DNA of 64,000 nucleotides. Source: Bathynomus jamesi. Its lineage: Eukaryota; Arthropoda; Malacostraca; Isopoda; Cirolanidae. Positions 57,828-64,000 of the stretch are shown here, in pieces. A program made the translations under genes and the position numbers. The stretch spans positions 261,001 through 325,000 of the forward strand of contig JAJOZX010001870.1 of NCBI GenBank assembly GCA_023014485.1, written 5' to 3'. The notes beneath the pieces were generated by a model. It was not told where the DNA came from. It was given only the letters and a program-made list of their open reading frames with translations, and made no database searches. Numbering within the stretch: the stretch's first letter is position 1; each line of letters opens with the position of its first letter.

Positions 57828-59330
57828 ATGGCTGCGCCACTTTCAAATTGTACTCTGGAAGAACAGAGATCCGGTTTTTTGTGGGCTAGTGTGAAAGAAG
57901 CTGAAATTCACACACGTTTATGTGTTCAGTATGGGAATAATGCGTTACCACGGTGAAGTGTGTACGAGTGGATTCAAATGTTCAAGGAATGTCGGACATG
58001 TGTGATAGATGCTCAGCGCTCAGGAAGACCGTCAAACATCAACCAGTGGTGACAAGCAGGAAGAAGCCGGAGCCATGATTTTCGATGGCAGAAGAATAAC
58101 AATAAAAGAAATTGCATCTTCATTAGACATCAGTCGAGGGTCAGCTTATTCGATAGTTCATGACATTCTTGGTTTTCACAAGGTTTGTGCAAGGTGGGTG
58201 CCCGACAGTTGACAGAAGAGCACAAGGTAATCGTATGGACGTCTGCTCTCGTCTTTTGGCGCGGTATCATAATGAAGGTGAAAACTTTTTGGAACGCATT
58301 ATCACTGGAGATGAAACCTGGCTCCATCACTTTGAACCAGAAAGCAAACGACAGAGCATGCAATGGAAGCATTCAACATCTCCCGTTGCAAGGAAGTTCA
58401 AAGCGCAGCCGTCAGCAGGTAAAGTTATGCTAACACTGTTTTGGGATACACGAGGCCCTATCCTTGAACATTATCTAGAGCGTAGAACTACAGTAACAAA
58501 TGCATCGTATTCTGACATGCTTCGGAATGAGTTAAAGCAAGCAATTCGCACAAAACGGAGAGGAAGATTGTTGGAAGGTGTTATTCTGTTACACGACAAT
58601 GCGCGCCCTCATACCGCTGCACAGACTAGAAAATGCCTTCAACAACTTAAATTTGAAGTTCTCGACCATCCCATCTACAGTCCAGACCTGGCACCTTCGA
58701 TTTTTACCTGTTTGGACCACTAAAAGACGCTTTGAGAGGTGAGCGATTCCAAGGCGAAGATGACCTGAAGGAGGCGGTGCATGCAGTGGCGGTCCTAGCT
58801 TACATGACGCCCGGGGCGAACCTCACCTTCAGCGCCCCCCCCCCTGTTCGCCAACACACACACATTCGAATCCCCCCAAAATAAAGGACAGACATAACTC
58901 TTTCACAAAATAACTTTTTATTGGACTAATTGTTGGAACTTCAGAACCAAAACAAAGACTCAAATTTCTGAATTTTACAAATCCTTCATCACGTAAATAG
59001 AATAACTCACTTAAGAGAATGTAATTATGATACTATGAACAGGAAAAATACAAATTAAATTGCACAACTGCAATAAATAAACTATTTTTATTTATTTCTT
59101 TATTTATTTATTCTTATTTTTATTTTTATTTTTTTTGCAGGCGCTCATGCCGCCCCTCCACAAATGCCGCCCTGTGCGGCTGCCCATATTGCCCATATGA
59201 GGAACCGCCACTGGGTGCATGACTGGCTACGCACACAGCCAAAGACATTCTTTTGTGATGGCATTAGGAAACTTGTAGATCGCTGAACTAAGTGTACTGA
59301 GAAACAGGGAGACTGTTGAGAAGTTATGTG
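57828..59330 (+). pseudogene. Mariner DD34D transposase (broken)
   Basis: Starts MAAPLSNCTLEEQRS at 57828. Recognisable blocks: RSVYEWIQMFKE-type helix-turn-helix, SGRPS, KEIASSLDISRGSAYSIVHD, ITGDETWLHHFEPESKRQS (first catalytic Asp), MLTLFWDTRGPILEHYL, ILLHDNARPHTAAQT (second Asp) and YSPDLAPS followed by the third Asp in DFYLFGPLKDALRG. By count 34 residues separate the last two, the mariner DD34D pattern. Breaks: small deletions in 57870-58060, frame changes near 58190 and 58690, the hAT MITE at 58784, and a TGA near 59285. The C-terminus resumes with DWLRTQPKTFFCDGIRKL. It is inactive. Confidence 0.9.
58784..59213. mobile_element. hAT-type MITE (430 bp) with 8-bp duplication
   Basis: Begins CAGTGGCGGTCC, ends GGAACCGCCACTG. 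GGTGCATG lies at 58776-58783 and 59214-59221. It has no ORF, C-runs near 58835 and T-rich (TTTATTT)n near 59090. It interrupts the mariner transposase gene. The CAGTGGCGG ends are characteristic of hAT MITE families. Confidence 0.95.
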
Positions 59331-59401
59331 TTTATAATCTATCAGATCTGAAAATAAAATGGTGAAAATAAAAAGTGCTGATACTTATTAAATTACGCTC
59401 G

Positions 59402-59402
59402 A

Positions 59403-59459
<57 letters not shown>

Positions 59460-59583
59460 TATAATATATACATTTAACTGCAATGACCACGCATTATATT
59501 AATGTATAGAAACGACGTAAGTATAGAGGAGTGTTCTGCACACGAGGAAGAGAAATAACGAACAAATGAAAAATGAGGTAACA

Positions 59584-59622
<39 letters not shown>

Positions 59623-59635
59623 TCGAATATATATA
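59402..59635. repeat. (GT)n/(TA)n tracts and unique spacer
   Basis: (TA)n at about 59411-59470 and 59588-59635 flanks about 110 bp of unrecognised DNA with no gene. Confidence 0.8.
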
Positions 59636-59738
59636 CACTCGAGCGTAATTTAATAAGTATCAGCACTTTTTATTTTCACCATTTTATTTTCACATCTGAT
59701 AGATTATAAACACATCACTTCTCAACAGTCTCCCTGAA
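59636..59738 (-). mobile_element. Inverted copy of the mariner 3' end
   Basis: Reverse complement of about 59300-59401, including terminus CGAGCGTAATTTAATAAG and AACAGTCTCCCTG, differing at few bases. With the intact end it makes a large inverted repeat separated by 234 bp. Confidence 0.88.
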
Positions 59739-60132
59739 CAATGAATAATCAATATTCATTTTTACATGAGAACCAAAATCGCCTGATGCGATTTTGGATA
59801 AAAACTCTATTTGTTACTTTCTATTTTTGTTTGTGTCACAACCATACGATCTACCATTTATATAGTTTAGTCGTATCCATATTTCCATTTTTCATTTGTT
59901 ATAGAAGTTATTATAATTAATTATGATTGTCTTGCATCTAACCCGTAGTGTACTTAGTCCTTATTACCACTCTGTCTTTAATTCGTTCCTTTTAAATCCT
60001 CCCATTATTTATACGTTGTTCATTCGTACATCCGTGTCCTTTCTTGACCTTTATCTTTTGTTAATTTTATTACTCATTCATTCAGCTACCTATTGTCTAT
60101 CATTGTCAACCTGTTGTATGACTACCCATATG
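59739..60132 (+). mobile_element. LTR-like fragment related to the array LTRs
   Basis: AACAATGAATAATCAATATTCATTTTTACATGAG-like start (in parts) and CCAAAATCGCCTGA...GATTTTGGATA match the first 150 bp of the array and solo LTRs. The rest is AT-rich and not alignable by eye. Confidence 0.55.
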
Positions 60133-60390
60133 CAGTGGTGAGCTGGACCCGGTTCGCACTGGTTCGCGCGAACCGGTTGTTAAAATCTTTTTGAAAATAA
60201 GAACCAGTTGTTAACTTTTTTGCTGGACGCTGAAGAGAGCTCTCAGAAGCAGAAAGAGGTTTTTCGGTGATGAATATTATTTGTAGTGATAGAAGAGCAA
60301 GTTTAACAACTAAACACATATCATGCTTTATGATCATCAGTTTGTTGGGGAAACCATTAAGCTTCTGGAACCCGTTAACATATGTCAAAT
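60133..60390 (+). mobile_element. hAT-like terminus fragment
   Basis: Starts CAGTGGTGAGCTGGACCC with CGGTTCGCAC and a perfect 14-bp palindrome GGTTCGCGCGAACC at 60161. The 5' CAGTGGTG resembles hAT ends. No right end or target duplication was found, so it is probably truncated. Confidence 0.45.
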
Positions 60391-60904
60391 CATGGATGAG
60401 AAGTCATCAATCCGCTTTAGATACCAGAGTTCGTGTATCCAAAACGACAGTTTACGGAGAAAACCAAGAAGCCATTTGGAAATTATTACCGTAATAAGTA
60501 ACAAGAGTTTTTCTAGTAGTTTCAAGAAGCAGGAAGCGACAGCAATAGGCCTGTAATTATTGCTGGACAGAATGTCTCTGTACTTATTTTCAACCAGGGG
60601 CAAGATATATACCCTCATGAACTCTGCAAGGATAGGGCTATGAGCAAACATGGCTGATAGGAGCAATGATATATGCAGACATACTACGTCATTTGCATAT
60701 TTTAAGTGCTCATTCGATAGGTCATCTACCCGTGACGCAGAACCAGTTTTTAACTCTTTAATTAACATCTTTACTTCAGAAAATTATATCAAAGTATTTT
60801 CTCTTGTCCCTCCCACAATCTTTTCGCTGCAATCTATCTTAAGATTATCCCTACGCACACTGTTAAGAATGTTAGAATAGTGGTTTTTCTACAGCTTTGC
60901 AACT
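60391..60904 (-). pseudogene. LINE ORF2 reverse transcriptase, N-terminal part
   Basis: Contains VKMLIKELKTGSASRVDDLS, HISLLLSAMFAHSPILAEFM and NYRPIAVASCFLKLLEKLLL, the first RT blocks. It then decays (GFLRKLS...YLKRIDDF) before the catalytic Asp box, which is missing. Confidence 0.82.
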
Positions 60905-62184
60905 TCATCCTCCCCCGATTGTCGGAGGGAGGACATTTTTGACACCCGTTTGATTCTTAACAAATTTCCAAAATTTGTTATTATCGTTATTTATGCGAGC
61001 TTCACAGGCTTTTGATGCTCGAATAGACTCTTCTTCCTGTTTACATCGCCTTATGGCCGCCTTATACTGACCCCGAATTCCACACATATTCAAGTATACT
61101 GGTCCTAATCTGGGTCTACCATGAAAGCACCACAAATCATAGGCGTCTTTAGATTCCCTCTTCAGGGGGGCAATAAAATCATTCCATCCACGAATAATCT
61201 TAGTATGATAGTTGTAAGATTTAATCAGGGGGCTTCCTGCTTCTCTTAACAGGGATATTATCTTACTATAATACCTATCTATGAGTTTACAGTGAGAATC
61301 ATTTGAGCAAGGATTATTACAGGCAAGGTGCAAAATTTCTAAATTATTAAAGAGATGACTTGTTCTATCTTTGTATTCTATTCTCTGCTGCATCGTAACA
61401 TTGGACCAATCGATGCGATTATTCTTACCTATTGAGTTCTTGTTAAGTCGTGTTGCGCATAAATTGGTAACGTTAATTAATATTTCTAATGGTCTATGAT
61501 CAGAAAGAAGGAAATCATGCAGAATATGAACTCTAACAATTCGATCCTGTAGATTATTACTAGTGAGACAATGATCAATCCACCTGGTGGTACCACTCAT
61601 ATCATTAACGTATGTAAAATTACCACTGGCTACCCCAAATACATCTACATCACTTATACTCAAATTGGCCGACTCGCACATGTTACCCAATTCTACAAAG
61701 AATTCCGAGTTCACATGCACATGTGCGTTAAAATCCTCCATTATTATGAATATTTGGGGTTATCTGATAATGACTTAATTTTGTCCAGCAAATCAATGTA
61801 TTCATCTAGATTACTGCCGTTGTTGTATGGTAAATAGCAGTTTACAATTAATATGCAATCATTGTTCACTTGTAATTCAATGCCAAACAACCTTACATTA
61901 TCGCTTGTTAAAAATTTTATGTTTTCACAAATTTTTCCTTATTAAGAAAACAACACCACCAAAAGGCCTATCGTACATTAATTCATCTGACAAGTCTACT
62001 GCTGATGACGCATGGTACATAAAGTCATCATGGATGGGAGAGAGGAATTTTAGCTCTTGCTTAGGTAGCCAGTGCTCCTGCAGGAGTATCAAATCTGCAC
62101 TGTCGCAGATTTTATGAACATCTACAGTTGAATTCCTCACTGACCTTACATTATATGAGACTATTTTCAACAAGTTATCCGCCA
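60905..62184 (-). pseudogene. LINE ORF2 endonuclease and linker
   Basis: Starts MADNLLKIVSYNVRSVRNS at about 62184. Endonuclease blocks: LILLQEHWL, GGVVFLIRKN, then after a frame change near 61740-61925, DFNAHVHVNSEFF (the usual GDFN Gly is Glu), TRWIDHCLTS and LLSDHRPLEI. The linker runs to KFWKFVKNQTGVKNVLPP near 60905-60960. A short deletion in the Gly-rich segment after TIGG shifts the frame compared with the copy at 63066-63140. Confidence 0.85.
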
Positions 62185-62212
62185 TGACTGATAGAGAATT
62201 TATTATTAGCAA

Positions 62213-62266
62213 GATTATTATTATTATACACAGTACAACTTTCAGGCATTACCGTTAGGGGGCTTA

Positions 62267-62308
<42 letters not shown>

Positions 62309-62552
62309 TTTGCCTGTTATCAAATCTCCTGGAAAAGTGAATAAACTCCTTAACAATAATGCCGTCTGGCCATTGACTCATATTATACGGGTTGAAATGC
62401 GCATTTACATCTTTAATTATTACTTTAAATGAGTTATAATATGGAGATTTCGTGTTTAGTTTATTAACTATCAATATACTGTGTTCACCAATGACTTCTT
62501 CCATCATGTGTCGAATATCGCTTGCCTCGTTCGAGAGCTGAATTCGCGACAC
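62213..62552 (-). pseudogene. LINE ORF1 C-terminal part
   Basis: Reads GEHSILIVNKLNTKSPYYNS, FKVIIKDVNAHFNP, SQWPDGIIVKEF, a C-terminal domain layout common in ORF1 proteins of several LINE clades (RNA-binding/chaperone role). A 12-residue poly-Asn follows, encoded by (AAT)n. The N-terminus is absent. Confidence 0.7.
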
Positions 62553-62570
62553 ATTATGTTATATATTATA

Positions 62571-62635
62571 TATATTATACACCCTGTATAATATATATAT
62601 TATTACCGTAATAATTATACAGGGTGTATAATATA
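62571..62635. repeat. Perfect 22-bp inverted repeat
   Basis: Arms 62571-62592 and 62614-62635 are exact reverse complements centred on TACACCCTGTA/TACAGGGTGTA, with a 21-bp spacer. ATTATTACCGTAATA occurs in the spacer and again to 62670. It may be a fold-back remnant or fused transposon termini. Confidence 0.85.
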
Positions 62636-62654
62636 TATATTATTACCGTAATAT

Positions 62655-63145
62655 ATAAATTATTACCGTAATAAGTAACAAGAGTTTTTCTAGTAGTTTC
62701 AAGAAGCAGGAAGCGACAGCAATAGGCCTGTAATTATTGCTGGACAGAATGTCTCTGTACTTATTTTTAACCAGGGGCAAGATATATACCCTCATGAACT
62801 CTGCAAGGATAGGGCTATGAGCAAACATGGCTGATAGGAGCAATGATATATGCAGACATACTACGTCATTTGCATATTTTAAGTGCTCATTCGATAGGTC
62901 ATCTACCCGTGACGCAGAACCAGTTTTTAACTCTTTAATTAACATCTTTACTTCAGAAAATGATATCAAAGTATTTTCTCTTGTCCCTCCCACAATCTTT
63001 TCGTTGCAATCTATCTTAAGATTATCCCTACGCACACTGTTAAGAATGTTAGAATAGTGGTTTTTCTACAGCTTTGCAATTTCATCCTCCCCCAACACCC
63101 CATCGATTGTCGGAGGGAGGACATTTTTGACACCCGTTTGATTCC
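62655..63145 (-). mobile_element. Second copy of the third-family LINE (RT N-terminal region)
   Basis: Near-identical to 60483-60958, breaking at the same left point (ATTACCGTAATAAGTAACAA). At 63085-63105 it keeps a Cys/Pro-coding stretch deleted in the other copy. Longest frame 62643-63035 covers the first RT blocks. Either a segmental duplication or a truncated sister insertion. Confidence 0.88.
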
Positions 63146-63202
63146 CTCTCAAGGCATTGGTTTCTGCCCTATGTAGGAGAATTACGACTTCTGACTGATC
63201 GA

Positions 63203-63258
63203 GGCCGTGGTGTAGTGGATAGCATATCTGACCGGCAATCGGAAGATCCTGGGTTTGA
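63203..63258 (+). other. tRNA-like (SINE head) fragment
   Basis: GGCCGTGGTGTAGTGGATAG resembles a tRNA 5' half with A box; TCTGA/TCGGA can form an anticodon stem around a loop CCGGCAA; then CCTGGGTTTGA resembles a T arm/B box. The acceptor 3' half is missing because mariner sequence starts, so this is a tRNA-derived fragment and not a working tRNA. Confidence 0.6.
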
Positions 63259-64000
63259 TAAAGCCCCATGCAAAGAGATCTAAAGGGGTTAAATCTGGTG
63301 ATTTCGCTGGCCAATGTCTATTGCTTCCGCGTCCGATCCAGCGATTTGGAAAACGTCCATTTAGATAATCCTGAACAATTTTGGCATAGTGACAAGGAGC
63401 ACCATCATGTTGATAGACGACGGTACTAACAATCCTATCCCCAATCAGCTGAGGTTCAAGGAATTGCTGCAACATGTCCAGATAAATAAGCCCCGTAACT
63501 GTAGCTTCAGCAAAGAAAAAAGGACCATAAACCTTAGATTTTGTTAAACCCATCCAGACATTAACTTTAGGTGAGTCTGTTTCCCAATTTTGGACGAAAT
63601 CATTCGGTCTTTCATCTGCCCAAATTCGACAGTTATGGCGATTTACTTTTCCACACGTATGGAAAGTGGCTTCATCACTAAAGAGAATGTTGTCCATTAA
63701 ATTATCACTCCAGATTTGTTCTACGAGATCAGCACACACAGCACTTCGTCGAGGGAAATCTTCATCATGTAAATCATGTAAAACCTGCAAATGATAGCTT
63801 TTCTTCAGCAAATTAACTTTCAGAATTTTGTGCATAGATGACGTCGGGAGGCCGAGTCTGTGTGATGCAGCACGAACGGACGTACTTGGCTCCTCAGTGA
63901 TAATTCCGCGTACTGCATTCACGGTAAGATCTGACATAGACGGTCGTCCTGATCTTGCTTCATCATTTACAGATCCCGTTCGTTTAAATTTGTTCACCAA
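63259..64000 (-). pseudogene. Mariner DD41D-type (rosa-like) transposase, truncated
   Basis: Minus-strand frame open to the window edge. Helix-turn-helix region FKRTGSVNDEARSGRPS and VRAASHRLGLPTSSMHKIL; catalytic blocks LFSDEATFHTCGKVNRHN (first Asp), WMGLTKSKVYGPFFF, VYQHDGAPCHYA (second Asp) and WPAKSPDLTPLDLFAWGFIK (third Asp). By eye 41 residues lie between the second and third Asp, the DD41D spacing known for rosa-type mariners. After FAWGFIK the mariner sequence stops and the frame runs into the tRNA-like fragment, so the C-terminus is lost. The N-terminus lies beyond 64000. The visible core has no stop. Confidence 0.88.

Larger units (their letters stand above)
57631..59401 (+). mobile_element. 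Mos-like mariner (about 1.33 kb) carrying a hAT MITE
   Basis: The left end is CGAGAGTACTTCAATAAGTA; the right end reverse-complemented is CGAGCGTAATTTAATAAGTA, and both continue to GCACTTTTTA, so the inverted repeats are about 33 bp. The insertion at 58784-59213 is secondary. A 26-bp unit starting GTATAGGCT is repeated three times at 57722-57799 in the leader. A stray copy of the right end is at 59636-59738, inverted. Confidence 0.92.
60391..62552 (-). mobile_element. LINE of a third family, minus strand, truncated
   Basis: Runs from ORF1 C-terminus (62552) through endonuclease to the first part of RT, which decays near 60400. A (TAA)n tract lies within ORF1 at 62263-62305. It differs from both other LINE families in the window. 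Confidence 0.85.

Overview
The window looks like repeat-dominated nuclear DNA of an animal, most likely an arthropod. It is AT-rich, full of (TA)n, (CA)n and (AAT)n microsatellites, has eukaryotic mobile elements on both strands, and shows no convincing host gene, rRNA or complete tRNA. The taxon is inferred from the element mix (Polinton/Maverick, CR1-type LINEs, several Tc1/mariner lineages, hAT); nothing here identifies the species.

Layout. 1-202: a minus-strand CR1 endonuclease fragment abutting a decayed Polinton. 203-~10,200: the Polinton, with integrase, an accessory protein, a small hydrophobic protein and a packaging ATPase on the minus strand, and protein-primed family B DNA polymerase plus three unrecognised ORFs on the plus strand. 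Capsid and protease genes are not present. The polymerase is split by a 1,512-bp hAT element (6502-8013) with an 8-bp target duplication. 10,197-11,790: AT-rich DNA and short tandem arrays, possibly the Polinton end. 11,910-12,130: mariner-like MITE. 12,176-14,305: broken LINE. 14,327-17,368: a DNA transposon with a decayed, intron-containing transposase-like gene.

17,526-48,586 is the dominant structure: about 31 kb of head-to-tail LTR-internal-LTR-internal units of about 5.08 kb. There are six near-full LTRs (about 1.6 kb each), six non-coding internal regions and a truncated seventh LTR. Each unit keeps TG...CA LTR ends, a candidate primer binding site and a polypurine tract, yet no internal region encodes gag or pol. 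The outer units (1 and 6) share variants absent from units 2-5, implying expansion of a core. Internal region 6 carries a solo LTR of a diverged relative with a TTAA duplication.

48,663-50,034: a Tc1/mariner element whose transposase has a single nonsense codon. About 50,240-56,065: a nearly full-length CR1 LINE (ORF1 with zinc-finger-like, coiled-coil and esterase regions; ORF2 with endonuclease and RT), interrupted by a GC-rich 0.89-kb insertion with tRNA-like promoter boxes. 56,315-57,573: a 454-bp tandem repeat ending in a fold-back. 57,631-59,401: a Mos-like mariner carrying a 430-bp hAT MITE. 59,636-63,145: mariner, LTR and hAT fragments and two minus-strand copies of another LINE. 63,203-64,000: a tRNA-like fragment fused to a DD41D mariner that runs off the window.

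The genes do not form a host pathway. Each element encodes its own mobilisation machinery and nearly all copies are broken. The parts most likely to be new are the non-coding LTR concatemer with its hairpin-rich internal repeats and the three-ORF accessory block of the Polinton.
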